Below, in pieces: positions 23,610 to 35,589 of a stretch of DNA of 64,000 nt. The stretch is taken from contig CM055113.1 in the NCBI GenBank assembly GCA_029204225.1, forward strand, positions 883,973-947,972, given 5' to 3'. A model generated the notes under the pieces. The model saw only the letters and a program-made list of their open reading frames with translations. It had not been told where the DNA came from and did not search any database. A program made the position numbers and the translations under genes. This stretch comes from Diphasiastrum complanatum (Eukaryota > Streptophyta > Lycopodiopsida > Lycopodiales > Lycopodiaceae). How positions within the stretch are numbered: position 1 is the stretch's first letter; each line of letters starts with the position of its first letter.

Positions 23610-24665
23610 TGTTGGATTAGTCTCCTTCTTACTAATTGACTAATCAATTTTAATCTTCATCCATTGTTTATCCAGTTCTGCGGATTTTTCCATGTATTTA
23701 CACAGTCTGCAGATTTACAAGTGTTTTTACATAGTCTACATAAATACATGGAGTTTGACTACAGTGTCTCGTTTCATTTTCTCTCACTTCGGCTTTTTTG
23801 CCTGTCAAGAATCTCGTATAAAATCAAAATGTCGCATTTTTTGCATTTTAGCGACTCTGTTGCCTGTCAGGATTTGCGAGCAAATATGTAGAGTCACATT
23901 TTTCGCTTTTTTCAAAGTGCCTCAAATGTTAAGAAAATGACTCTGGCAAAGTGTGGGACAACCCTAAAAGAGATTTTAAGGCATTGTCGGGTTTTTTGCA
24001 AAATGCTGACACTGTGGTTGTTTTAGTTCATTTCTGCAAAAGTGACGGTTTGGTTCATTTATGCAGACAGACTGTTTACGGTCAATTTCCACCGCTTATC
24101 AATAATCAATGACAAGGAATTGGATGGATGCCAGCGGATACCAACCCACTGGCAATCACAATTGATGACCTAATTTTTTAGTATAAATAGTTGTTCATAT
24201 TCATATAGTTTTTAAACATTATCAGAAGCATTTTAATAGTTAGCTCTCTCTCAAGCTTGCGAGCTTGGACACTCCTGAGCATTCTAGCTCACTTCTTAGA
24301 GTTGTTTAGAGATTGCTATTGCGCTACTGCTTGTCAGCATTGCGCTTAATTCAGACTTTCATTTTAGCCGCTCAGAGATAGCATAGAGTACGCGGCTTCG
24401 ATCCACAATTTATTGTACTCATTTACTTTTGTTACATTTTCATACTGAATCAATACTATCCTTTATTGCGTTCAACTTCATCTCAAAATGTACGTGTTTC
24501 CGTATTTTTCTTCGCGACTAATTATTTGTCTTGCAATTCGTGACTAAGTCACAAATAATTTGCAATGAATAATTTGTTTGATATCTAATGCTTTATTGTT
24601 TGGCCACGTAATCACTATAGTACTGATGATTTCAAAGTCAATTACTATAAGATTTAACGTGATTT
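23610..24665 (+). repeat. 3' LTR of N
   Basis: Starts TGTTGGATTAG after the purine tract TAAGGAAGAG. A TATA box TATAAATA lies at 24182-24189. The right end is truncated against G2. Confidence 0.6.
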
Positions 24666-25555
24666 CAGTTCATTTCAAAGAGTCATGCAGTTCGCGTTCA
24701 AAGATACTTGTAGAAATTCCTTGAGAAATCTACTTGGATGATCTTGGAGTCCATAATGCTGATATAAACCATTTGGATCATTTGGAAAAAGTGTTTGAAC
24801 GTTGTCGCAAATACTAAATCTCCTTAAATCCAGAAAAGTGTCAAATTTGGGTTACTCATTAAGTTGTCCTTGGACATGTGATATCAAGACATGGCATTGC
24901 TACAGATTATTCCAAGATCAAAGTCATCATCGAGTTACCACCGCCAGGAACAATTTTAGGAGTCTATGTGTTTATGGGTCATGCCAATTACTACCAGCTA
25001 TTTATTTTATTCGTTGCGGATCTAGAAAGACCTGTATACAAGCTGATTATTGTACCAATTTGGACAGCTGAGGCATTGGAAGCACTTGAAAAACTAAAGA
25101 TAGCTTTAGCTTCTTCACTGATACTATGAGCTCCAATTTGGAAAATTGACATTCATGGTCATACTGATGCATCAAAATATACATTGGATCAATTTTGATG
25201 CAGCCAGATGAATACAAGAAAGATTATCCCATCATATTTGCAAGCAGACAACTTGCAAATCGTGAGAAGAATTATTTGACAACAGATTAAGAAGCGTTAG
25301 CTATGGTTTTTTCTGTTAAGAAGTTTCGACATTATCTACTGACAACGCATTTTGCATTTTATATTGATCACCAGCCATACTTTATTTAGTAAACAAGATG
25401 TGTAATACGGGACGTATGGCAAGATGGCTACTCTTATTAACCAAATTTGATTTTCGAGTTGTAGCTCAAAACGGTAAACAACATTATCTAGCCGACCATG
25501 TATCCAGAATCATATCAACACCCGTTAATACTGAGGTGGATCATAAGAACCTTCG
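24666..25555 (+). pseudogene. Gypsy G2 reverse transcriptase end and RNase H
   Basis: Resumes at the QRVMQF-type RT block, then the frame at 24878-25129 (SRHGIATDYSKIKVIIELPPPGT, VFMGHANYYQLFI). RNase H follows to about 25530 in frames broken by stops (FASRQLANREKNY, FYIDHQP, ADHVSRI). Equivalent to G1 10571-11023 but inverted. Confidence 0.82.
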
Positions 25556-25785
25556 CAAAGCTCTCTGAACGTACATTCAGATATTTGTGGCCCGATGAAA
25601 AATCCTTCGTTGAAGGATGCCAAGTATTTTATAACCTTTATTGACGAATTATCCAGAATAACGATGGTGTATTTCTTAAAGAAGAAATTAGAAGCCTTCA
25701 ACTGCTTCAGAATCTTCAAGGAGCCTGCTGAAAGGAGACTAGAAGGACGATCAAGGCCCTAAGATCAGACAACGGTGGAATGAGG
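25556..25785 (+). pseudogene. Copia integrase core fragment
   Basis: Plus-strand translation, with shifts, gives VHSDICGPMKNPSLKDAKYF, FIDELSR and then IKALRSDNGG. These are the first and second Asp regions of a copia integrase core. Nothing else of that element is present. It sits between two gypsy remnants. Confidence 0.75.
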
Positions 25786-27181
25786 TTAAGAGGTGCACTG
25801 GTTCTAGGTTTAAATGGACAATTCTTGAAACAATGTCCATAACCGCAATCCCGACAGGAGCTTGTATATTGTCCTTTGTAGGGACATTCTGCAATTCTGT
25901 GTCCATCACCGCACCCGTAGTAGCCGTAATTTCTTCCACCTTGACATTGAGTTTGAGCTGCATAGGCCGATACATATTCATTTATGGCAGGATTCATAAA
26001 TGGTTCATCTGGTCCGTACCATTGCTGCTGCTCAGGTTGAGGTGACATTTGCAATTCTTGTTCTGCTGCTGTCAGGTTTACATGGGCCACTTGTTGATTG
26101 GCTAGCCCTGGTGGAGCAGGTAAGGCCATGCGTTGTGGTTGATTGGGTGCGTCATACCTTGGTGCCGCGTTAGGTGCCCCTTGATGATAAGGATAGGAAG
26201 TCCGATAGGGACTTCTCTTCTGTTAAACAACCTTGGGGTTAAATGGGCAAAATGCCATATCGTGCGATGTTGCATTGCACAGATGGCAGAATCTATGTGT
26301 TAGTCTTAGATTTTGCTTTAGGACGAGACACTCGTTCATTGTATGGTTTTGCATGCATATTGAACACCATACATTTTCTCATCGAGGATACGACAGCTGG
26401 GTTGGTTTCGGTTGATGTGGAGTTACTGCTACAGTTCCTTGTAAGGCCTTCAGTTTCTGGTCAAACTACGCCGTAAGTTGTTCCATCTGCTGTTTGTGTA
26501 ATTTTGTCATTTGCTCCAACATTAGTTTTGTGGATAGAGCGGATGTGTTTGATGATGATTATGCGATCGAGAGAGTAGGAGTGTGGGTGGAAGGATATTC
26601 GTCGTCAGATACCTCATCTCTTCTCTGATGGCATCTTCCATAGCTTCTTGCAGAGTAGCGTACTGCTCCCATCTTTTCAGTTCTCTTCTGATATTTCGTG
26701 GTAACCTGGCTAAGAACCACATGATCATTGCATGATCGGGAGTCAGGGCTGCACTGCACTCGGATCGTAGATGTTTGACCCATTCAATATAATCCCGAAC
26801 CCTTTCTCGTTTTTTCATCTTGACTTTTCTTAGCAAGAGAAACGGGTCTTCTAGGAACTTTTTTGGTTTAAAGTGCGTAATGAGAGCCGCTTTAACCACT
26901 TCCCAAGTGGATTTCTCTTCCTCTGACAGGTTAAAAAACCAATCCTGAGCCACTGCAAGTAAGGCCTTAGGGAATAACATCAGCTTCTCCATAGGTGTCC
27001 GTTCGCCGTAGATTTCACAAGCTTGCTTGTAGATCTGGAGGAATCGGATGAGATTTGAGGATCCATCATTTTTTGGTATCTCCATCCGCGATGCTCTCCG
27101 AACTGCTTGAAAGGGAGCGACAGGTACAGGTTGGCCCATTGGATCCATTGGTGCTGGTTCCGGTTCTGCCTCTTGTTGCAC
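25786..27181 (-). pseudogene. Gypsy G3 gag
   Basis: The frame at 26522-27181 (219 codons) has the gypsy capsid block (AQDWFFNLSEEEKSTWE, FKPKKFLEDPFLLL) as in G2. A broken middle part carries a CSIC-x3-H-x4-C motif at about 26300-26350. The frame at 25716-26129 holds a second cluster CRDCGYGHCFKNC. It is truncated at about 25786 by the copia integrase piece. Protease and pol are absent. Confidence 0.84.
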
Positions 27182-28545
27182 AACTGCTAATCTAGGAAGG
27201 TGTGGTGCCTGATTTGCTATCCTTCATGCTATTGATCGTCCCGATCTCATATTCATCCGATGGTGGGTTCCAAAGTGATTGGATCTCGCTGATACAATAG
27301 GATGCAGTCTGGATCTTCAAGGATCTATCTGATCGGCCGAAATGAATTTTAGGCCTTTTGTGGTGGTTCTTCCTTGATAACTTTTTTTTCCTTGCACGGA
27401 TTGACCTGATATTTTGATAGTAGCTAGATCTGATGTAGATCTTTCCACTGATCTAGTCTGCAAGGGTTATCTTGTGCAAGGGTTGGCTGTGTGAGGGTTC
27501 TTTAGCTATTTTTGCAAGTAAAAAACTTGATATCTTTCAGATCTCTGGGAAGTAACTCTTGCAAGCTTCACAGTAGCTGGATCTGGGTCAAATCTCACTA
27601 TAGAATTCTCTGGGAGAGTTAACTCTCACAAGAAGTGAAAATTTCACTGTCTACGAGGGTCCAAAATCACTTTTTGTGCTTGAGTTTTACCAGATCTTCA
27701 TACTAACTCTTGCAGGCTTCCTCACTGATGTAATTTGACATTCTGAATCGATTGAGAGGGTCTAAGAGAGTTCTTACTGGAAGGATTTGCTGGATCTTCA
27801 CTTTCTAGTGATTTTTTTGCACTTAAATCCAATTTTTTGCTCATTGGAATCAAACTAACTCTCGCAAGCTCTTCTGTGTCCTGGTCTCATTGAGATGGAA
27901 CTTCAAAATCCTCTGCGAGAGTTCTTGATCACTGGAATTGAAAATTTCACTATCTGCAAGGGTTCACTAGTACTTTCCCGTCTTTTTTTCACTGAGAACT
28001 CTCGCACAGGCACTTAATCATCGAACTAGCTCTTGCAAGCTTCTCTGTGTCCTAGTCTCACTGAGATGGAACTTTAGAGAGCTTTGTGAGAGTTCTTATG
28101 AAGATTTGAATTTTTTTGGATTTTTTGAAGGGTTTTTTGAATTTTTTATGATTTTTCTCTGATTTTTACAATCTGCTTGGAACTAACTCTCGCAGGCTTC
28201 TATGCAGGTCTGGGACAGTACCCTAGAGCTGCTGCCAGTCACGCAAGGGTTAATTCTCATTGATTCTGGAGATATAAAAATTTGATGAGTTTTTTTTGGC
28301 TCTTTTTCCCTCTAAAATGCAGAATGGTGTGTTTTCTGAGTTTTTTGGATGATTGGTTTGGGTTTCGGGCCCTTAGAGTTGTTCAGGGCCTCCTCTACCA
28401 TCTCAGACCTCCTCCGCTAGCTATGAATAGTCCAAACACAAAAAAATACAGAAAACTAACTCTAAACTCCCAAAACTCTACCTAAACTACTCTAAAAAGC
28501 AAGAAAATAGCTAAAATGCAACTAAACTAGTTAGTGGAAACCTAT
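27182..28545 (-). other. Gypsy G3 leader
   Basis: No gene. It contains imperfect repeats of about 80 bp (compare 27850-27930 with 28025-28105) and many AACTCTCGCA/TGCGAGAGTT words. By position it is the untranslated leader between primer site and gag. Confidence 0.6.
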
Positions 28546-28562
28546 CCCCGGCAACGGTGCCA
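28546..28562 (-). promoter_or_regulatory. Gypsy-type primer-binding site of G3
   Basis: The minus strand reads TGGCACCGTTGCCGGGG one base after the LTR end. This resembles the primer site of Athila/Tat-like plant gypsy elements (Asp-tRNA type, from memory). Confidence 0.7.
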
Positions 28563-28563
28563 C

Positions 28564-29386
28564 TGTGGGGTCGAAGATCTCTCGTAGTGTAGCCCTTCTG
28601 CCTGTCAACAAAGGTTAGATCACTGGATAGGTGCCTAACTATGCATAGATGCTACTTTTAGTTCAATTCCTACTTTCTCCCTTAACTCTACTCACCACTA
28701 TGCTACTCCTCTTTAACTCTACTCCTCTACACTAACATTCATCATAGTTGGGTGAAGGGAAGGGATAGAAAAGAAGAGGTTGAGAAGAGAAGAGAGAAAG
28801 AGAGAGAGATGGAGAGTGAGGGTGGAGGTTAGCTCAAATGCTCCTTATGCTTGCTAATGGAAAAGCATTCACTATGGCAAACAATAAACATGGAAATAGA
28901 AAGCAATGAAAAACACAATCAACAGCATTAGCAAGTAGTGAATAGCAAATGAGGATGCTTCTCTTCCAAAAATGGTAGAGTTTTCTCATTCTCATTAAGC
29001 ATGGAAATAGTGTACAAATGGTGTCTTTTTATAAAATGGGGAAGGCCCTTGCCCCTCAATCTTATTGGCTAATATTCACAATGATCCTAACCATTCATCT
29101 TGGACCCAACTTGATCCAAGGGTCCAGAAAAAGTACATTAGAAATCACAAGATTCATGTGAGTCCCAATTTGGACCCAACTCTAAAAAGTGATATCTAAG
29201 TTTAAAAATGACATTGGGCCTCTAGTTATATTTTAATTACAAGGCCCAAGTCAAGTTTATTTTATTTACAACTTCAATTGTGTGCTCATTGGGCCATGGG
29301 CTTATATACGTAGGATGCCATGCCCTCGCAACACATTTTATTGGAGGATTTTATTTATTTACACTTTGTTGGGAATACCCCCAACA
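28564..29386 (-). repeat. 5' LTR of gypsy G3
   Basis: 823 bp from TGTGGGGTCG to CCCCCAACA. A second LTR of this family is present in two pieces at 45065-45454 and 56001-56430. Confidence 0.8.
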
Positions 29387-30185
29387 CTAGACGCCTTGGA
29401 GAAAATCTTCATTCGTTGTCATAAAAGGCCTACATCAGGAAGATCATCGTTGACTGGTGCAGTTGCTTTTTCAGCATTTGGTAGTCTGGAAAGGTGATCT
29501 GCCATGAAATGTTGGGAGCCTTTCCGAACGACTATACGGAAATAAAATTCCTCCAAAATTAGTAGCCATCGAGCTATTCGTCTTGTCTTACAGGACTTAT
29601 TAACGATATATAGGAGTGCTTGATGGTCTGTGTAGAAAGCAAAGGTCTAGCCTAATAAATAATGTCATAGTTGTTGTACCGCATAGACCATTGCCAATGC
29701 TTCTCTCTTGGTAGTGGTGTAGTTTACTTCAGTAGGCACCAGTTGTCTGCTTAAGAAACGTATGGGAAAGTTCTTGACATACTTGCCTGGTTGTGCAAGA
29801 AGACCCCCAATGGCATATTTACTTGCGTCAGTATGCACATGGAATTCTGTCGCGTAATCTGGCAAGCGGAGTATGGGAGCCGTTGTGAGTGTTGTCTTCA
29901 ACTCCTCAAAGGTCTTAATTTGTTCTTCAGTCCAACGAGGATCTACCACAACTAAATAAACGAGACATGCCTTGCCGGCATAGTCGATTATAAAGATGCG
30001 ATGGTAGTTGGTATGACCGAGGAAAACATATACTTCTTTCACTATTGCAGGTAGGGGCATGTCCACGATAACCTTGATTTTTGACGGGTCGGTAGAAATA
30101 CTTTCCTTTGATACTATATGCCCGAGTACAACCCCGTGGGTGACGCATATTTGGCATTTATCAGGGTTTAGTGAGACAATGCCAC
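29387..30185 (-). pseudogene. Gypsy P1 RT end and RNase H
   Basis: The frame at 29665-30066 carries VYVFLGHTNYHRIFI, the RNase H motif HTDASKYAIGGLL and the FLSRQLVPTEVNYTTTKREALAM block. A further piece toward 29400 gives FYTDHQALLYIVNKS and ADHLSRL after a stop. The first RNase H Asp/Glu positions are kept. It is the target into which G3 inserted. Confidence 0.83.
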
Positions 30186-30254
30186 ACCCCTATGGGCTGA
30201 GGAGATCACTTAGTTTCTCACAACAAGACGACTAAAAGAAGGCATGTGTACAAC

Positions 30255-31465
30255 AAAAAAAAGAATTTTTTTAATAAAAGTAGCGCCCTTTCAGTTTATT
30301 GCGGGACAACTTTACAAAAGGGGCGTTGACGACATTATTCGACGATGTGCCAATGAATCTGAGATACGACTGATAATATCCCAGGCTCATGAGGGCATCG
30401 GAGGTGGCCACTTTTCTGCTGAAACCACAACGCGGATTATCCTTCGAGCAGGATTGTGGTGGCCATCTTTGTTTAAAGACACGTTTGCTGTCATTAAAGC
30501 ATGTGATGTCTGTCAAAGAGCAAAGCAAAATACCAAAGCAGACTTCACACCATTGACTCCCATTATAGAAGGCGAAGCCTTCCATAAGTGGGGGATTGAC
30601 TTTATTGGACCCATCAATCCAGCAGCCAAACATCCTCATAGCCACAAATTACACCACTAAGTGGGTAGAGGCCCGAGCAACAAAGGACGCCAACGCAAAA
30701 ACAATTGCACGTTTTCTTTACGAAAATATTATTACCCGTTTTGGCTGTCCCATGGAGCTTGTTAGTGATCGCGGCACGCATTTTTTAAATGCTGTCGTTG
30801 ATAATCTCCTACGCCATTACCTTGTCGTTCACAAAAAAAGTACACCGTACTAATCTAGGTGTAATGGCCAGGCTAAATCAACTAACAAGACGATTTGTAA
30901 GATTCTAACCAAGATAGTTGAAACCAGTCATTCTGATTGGAAAACAAAACTTTTCTCAGCTATCTGGGCTTATCGCACTAGCCCGAAGAAAGCCACTGGG
31001 TGGGTAACCCCTTTTCACTTAGTATACGGTCAAGAACCGATAATGCCCATAGAATTCTTAGTACCTTCGCTACGAGTTACGGAGGCTTTTTCAACAGATC
31101 TCTGTGAAAAAGCTTCCATCAAACAATAAGTTAAAACCAGGCAATTTACGCTAGCCCAGTTATGCGAGACAAGACTAATATCTTATCACGCACAACTAGT
31201 TAACAAACAACGCCAAAAAGCCTGGCATGACCGTCACCTGCGCAATAAAGATCTACATTTAGGTGACTAGGTACTTCTTTATACATCAAAGAAGCACCTC
31301 GGCAAGTTGAAATTCAGAAGTGAAGGGCCATATGTTATTAACAAAATAGTTCCTAATGGTGCAGTCCAGTTACAAACACTTGACGGGACACTCCTAGACA
31401 CTGTTGTAAACGGTGGTCGATTACGGCGGTACTATGAAGACTTGTTCTTTGTTGACCCAATTTAG
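30255..31465 (+). pseudogene. Gypsy P2 integrase
   Basis: The first frame (to 30660) has the HHCC zinc-binding domain (H...H, CDVCQRAK) and the first core Asp in WGIDFIGPI. After a frameshift at about 30640 comes the second core region (LVSDRGTHF). The third catalytic position reads Lys in NGQAKSTNK, where Glu is expected. The C-terminal part includes WHDRHLRNKDLHLGD and GPYVINKIVPNGAVQL. Stops and the E-to-K change make it inactive. It faces P1 in the opposite orientation. Confidence 0.85.
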
Positions 31466-31837
31466 GATCTTTTCCTTTGAAAAAAAAAATTATATTATTC
31501 CTTTCCTTGTACATCTTGCCTATTGTTCACCTCGTTCCTTGTTTATACTTCATATCATTACTTATGTACATTCTATGTATTTTTTTCTTTCTTTTTTCTC
31601 TTTCTTCTATTCGTACTCATGGGTCATGGGTGTTCTAGATCGACAACTGATCGGCTACTCCTTAAGAAATCATTCTCACACTTCGGCCACCTAATCTCTA
31701 TCTCACTGGTATCTCAGGGTAACCAACATTCCTCGAGATACACCTCTTTTATAAGAACTTCTACTGTGAGCTACAGTCCTATTTTCCTTGGAGTTCTTCA
31801 CTTGCATCAAATAGATCCATTTATGCATCATGAGAGT
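31466..31837 (+). other. P2 3' untranslated region, start
   Basis: Pyrimidine-rich DNA directly after the integrase end, without a supported gene. It leads into the minisatellite. Confidence 0.5.
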
Positions 31838-32530
31838 CCCTTCAGATCTCGACCGGAGCCTTCCTTCAAATTTCGACCGGAGCAGTTCTGTTAGATCTCG
31901 ACCGAAGAAGTTCCTTCAGATCTCGGCCGAAGTAGTTCCTTCAGATCTCAACCGGAACCTTCCTTTGAATCTCGACCGGAGCCTTCTGTCAGATCTCAAC
32001 CAAAGCAGTTTAGTCAGATCTCGACCGAAGCAGTTCCTTCAGATATCGATCGAAGTAGTTCCTTCAGATCTCGATCGAAGCAGTCCCTTCAGATCTCGAC
32101 CAAAGCCTTCTTTCGAATCTCAACCGGAGCAGTTCTCTTAGATCTCGACCGAAGAAGTTCCTTCAGATCTCGACTGAAGCAATCCCTTCAAATCTTGACC
32201 AGAGCCTTCCTTCTAATCTCGTCCGGAGCCTTCTGTCAGATCTCGACCGAAGCGGTTTAGTCAGATCTTGACCAAAGTAGTTCCTTCAGATCTCGACCGA
32301 ATTAGTTTCTTCAAATCTCGACCGAAGCAGTCCCTTCAGATCTCGACCAGAGCCTTCGTTCGAATCTCGATTGAAGCGGTTTAGTCAGATCTTGATCGAA
32401 GCAGTTCCTTCAGATCTCGCCGAAGCAGTCCCTTCATATCTCGACCAGAGCCTTCCTTCGAATCTCGACCGGAGCAGTTCTGTGAGATCTCAACTGGAGC
32501 AGTCATTTCGAATCTCGACTAGAGGACATA
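31838..32530 (+). repeat. 25-bp minisatellite in the gypsy 3' untranslated region
   Basis: Roughly 28 diverged tandem units of 24-25 bp, typified by CAGATCTCGACCGAAGCAG followed by TTCCTT. Variants alternate GACCGGAGCC and GACCGAAGCAG. Unit length is not a multiple of three, so the open frames across it are artefacts. Hypervariable tandem repeats between integrase and the 3' LTR are known for Tat/Ogre-type gypsy elements. Confidence 0.92.
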
Positions 32531-32843
32531 CATTCAAATTTTACGAACTAGCATATCCCATCTCCCTTACAACCAGACGACGGCGACAATAAATGCCCTC
32601 TCACCGAAGCCATTCGCACCTCAGCGAAGTGTGAAGCTAAAGCGTTTTCTAGTGACGATCTGCGGTGATATTTCTACTCTTGACACCGATCCTGGCGCTC
32701 GACTATTCAATCCATCTGTCATCATCTTCACACCATCTCCCCATTGTTATCACTACCTTATGAGCACCATCACCGAAATCTTCAACAGAAACATCGCCGG
32801 CAGAATACCTTATATCTCAAGTTTTGTATGCTGAGGGGTAGTG

Positions 32844-33765
32844 TCACACGAGCACCTATCATGCTCCTATCACACTATTGAACATCCTACAATCACAATT
32901 ACACACCATACACCTTCAACCTGCTTCATCCCTGACAGATACATATCCATAACATTAAAAACATTCTCAAACACCTCCACTTCCTCCTATTCCACTCGCC
33001 ATCTTCTTCACTCAACCTCACACCCACCTTTACTTCATCATCCACACCTCTCTACACAACACAACCATCTTCCACATAACTCCCTTACCAAACCCGTTCA
33101 TACATCCCTTCCCCCACACTTTCTGAACCATTCTGCACCAACCTTGCTCATCTCAACCAAAGCCACTCCATCAGATCTCAACCGGAGCCCAACCTTTCCC
33201 ATCTCAACCGCAGCCACTCCATCAGATCTCAACCAAAGCCCAACCTTTCCCATCTCAACCGAAGCCACTCCATCGGATCTCAACCGGAGCCCAACCTTTT
33301 CCATCTCAACCGAAGACACTCCATCAGATTTCAACCGAAGCCCAACCCAACAGATCTTAGCCGAAGCCACTCCATCAAATCTCAACCGGAGCCCAACCTT
33401 TCCCATCTCCACCGAAGCAGTTTTTCCAGATTCCTCTTTCTTTCATTTTCATACCATGTTGTCCAACCCCAGTTCTAGCTCAGATGATCTTGAAGCAAGA
33501 AAGCTCAAAATCCAGCTGTGCAAGCTTGACTTTACAGAGATGCAGACTTAGTACCAGCAGATAGTAGGGTACTATAATTGTACGGACAAAAAATATATTT
33601 TATGTTTTGGCTCATGTTTGATCAAGTTCTCTTAGAGTTTGCATCTCATTTTGTATGTAGATGTTGATTTTTCTACATTGGCAGGATTGTTGGTTTGCTC
33701 CTTATTGTAACCAGAGATCAGGGACATGGATTGAATCTTGAATGATCTAAGCACCTTAAGAACAA
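32844..33765 (+). repeat. 3' LTR of gypsy P2 (right end unclear)
   Basis: The purine tract GCTGAGGGGTAG precedes TGTCACACGAGCACC at 32844. The right end is lost or undefined near 33560-33765, where copia H begins. It contains a second block of the minisatellite. Confidence 0.6.
33140..33420 (+). repeat. Second minisatellite block inside the P2 LTR
   Basis: About eleven units, alternating ATCTCAACCGGAGCCCAACC and ATCTCAACCGAAGCCACTCC types, giving a higher-order period of about 51 bp. The core ATCTCRACCGRAGC matches the 25-bp units at 31838-32530. Confidence 0.88.
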
Positions 33766-35507
33766 GTGAGGTATGACAAGAGAGCAAAGAAAGCTCTACA
33801 CATGATTAAGATGAGGCTTGGGAAGCTTTGAAGAAGCTTTATGAATCCAAGTATACATCAACAATGCTTACTCTTAGGAGGCAAATCTTTCAAAGTTTTC
33901 AAAAGAAGGAAGAGAGTACTCATGCTTTTGTTTTGAGGGTTAAGGCATTCAATGATGAGTTAGCATGTATTGATGAAAGCATTAAGGAGGTAGAACTTGT
34001 TCAAGTTATACTTAATGGCTTGTTGGATGATCATGCTAATCTTGTTCAAAGTTTTGCTATTCAAAAGACTTTGCCAAGTATTGTGGATTTGCAAGAGATC
34101 TTGGTGAATGAGGAGTATAGGCTTCAATCAAGAGGAGGTGGATCTACATTGACATCTCAATATGAAGAGGAGGCTATATTCATCAAAGGCAAGCTCAAGG
34201 GCAAAGGCAAAGGCAAGTGGTATAAAGGGCCAGATCAAGGTGAGACTTCTTCTTTTGGCAAAAAGAAAGATAAGTCTAAGCTAAAATGCTTTTATTGTGG
34301 AATCAAAGGGCATTTTGCAAATGAATGTTTGAAGAAGCAAAGGGATGAAGGTAGAAAGCAAATCAACTTTACTACTATTGATGAGGATCTTGATGAGGAT
34401 CTAGGTGGTTGTGATTCTCTTTTGATGTGTTCTTCAAGTCTAATATCAAGTGAATGTGACAAAGATTCATGGTGGACTGATAGTGGAGCTAGTTCACACA
34501 TGACTAGTCACAAGGAGTTCTTTACTTCTTTGGTCACTTATGATGGAGCTAAGAAAGCAATTCACATGGCCAATGGTGGTGAGCGTGTGATTGAAGGTAA
34601 TGGTTCAATTCCTATTTCTCTCTCTACTGATAGGAAAGCAAGACTTGATGGTGTTCTTTACATTCCTTCACTTTCAAAGAATTTGTTAAGTGTTGGTCAA
34701 ATGATAGAGAAAGGATACATGGTAAAGTTTGGTGGTGATGCTTGTTTCATTACAAAGGAAGAAATCTTGGTTGCTAGGGGCAATAGACAAGGCAGACTTT
34801 TCAAGCTTGATGCTTTTGTTATGGCTAACAAAAAGGATGGAATGGAAAAGGAGATTGGTCTCAACTTTCCAAAGTTACCTTTTAGCATCAATAAGAGAAT
34901 GGATTCTTAGAAGAGGAAATCTACACGATGCAACCCAAGGGCTTCATCAAGGTTGGTGAGGAGCAAAAGGTGTGCTACTTAAAGAAGAGCCTATATGGCT
35001 TGAAGCAAGCACCTAGAGCTTGGTACTCTAGGTTGCACGATTTTCTCTATTCTATTGACTTTGTACTAAGTGCTTATGAACCTTCTTTATATTTCAAATG
35101 TAAGGAAGTAATGATCATCATTTTGGTACTTTATGTTGATGACATCATTTTGACAGGAAATGATGATGAAGGTATAAGCAAAGTAAAAGTTGATTTATCT
35201 AGTGAGTTCAAGATGGTAGATCTAGGCTTCCTAAAGTTTATACTTGGGATAGAAGTGTCTAGAAGTAGCAATTGTACTTTCATAAGTCAATCTAAGTATG
35301 CTACTTCCATTCTTGAAATATTTGGTATGAAAGATTGTAAGGGGATTGACACCCCTATGGAGCATGTTGTGAAAGCAACTAATGAAGGTGATGAAGCATC
35401 CTTTGAGGACATCACCCTCTTTAGAAAGCTTATAGGATCTCTAATCTATTTGACCAAGATATGCTCTTGGAATTGTAGATAGATGTACATTAGATTTGCC
35501 AAGTTAG
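33766..35507 (+). pseudogene. Copia H gag-protease-partial RT with two internal deletions
   Basis: Enters in mid gag (YDKRAKKALHMIKM), then an unbroken frame 33828-34910. It has the zinc knuckle CFYCGIKGHFANEC, protease DSGASSHM and LYIPSLSKNLLSVGQM. At about 34897 integrase and the RT start are deleted; the join (NGFLEEEIY) is out of frame. RT continues to 35482 with LYVDDIILTG. A second deletion removes RNase H and joins to the polyprotein tail LGIVDRCTLDLPS (stop at 35507). It matches copia J in sequence and A1 in gag. Confidence 0.9.
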
Positions 35508-35520
35508 AAGTGAGGAGGAG

Positions 35521-35589
35521 TGTTGAAAATTATCACTTTTCACTTGACATTGGTTATTGTAAGTATTGATCAAACATTAGAATAATGTT
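35521..35589 (+). repeat. Truncated 3' LTR of H
   Basis: Starts TGTTGAAAATTATCAC after the purine tract GTGAGGAGGAG. It matches the ends of the J LTR and stops abruptly where transporter-like coding DNA begins. Confidence 0.82.

Larger units (their letters stand above)
22016..24665 (+). mobile_element. Copia N: non-autonomous insertion in G2
   Basis: A plus-strand copia with primer site at 22334, gag at 22498, a deletion joining gag to RNase H, a purine tract and a 3' LTR start at 23610. About 150 bp near each end (22018-22170 and 24515-24665) are direct repeats, best read as the shared part of two truncated LTRs. G2 lost about 0.4 kb of RT at this site. Confidence 0.65.

Noticed and set aside
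31838-32530. Possible CRISPR array because of regular short repeats
   Set aside because: Units are directly tandem with no spacers, vary in sequence and sit in a plant retroelement.
31523-33551. Several open frames rich in SDLDRS or ISTEATPSDLN repeats
   Set aside because: They run through the 25-bp minisatellite, whose unit is not a multiple of three; the peptides reflect the repeat, not selection.
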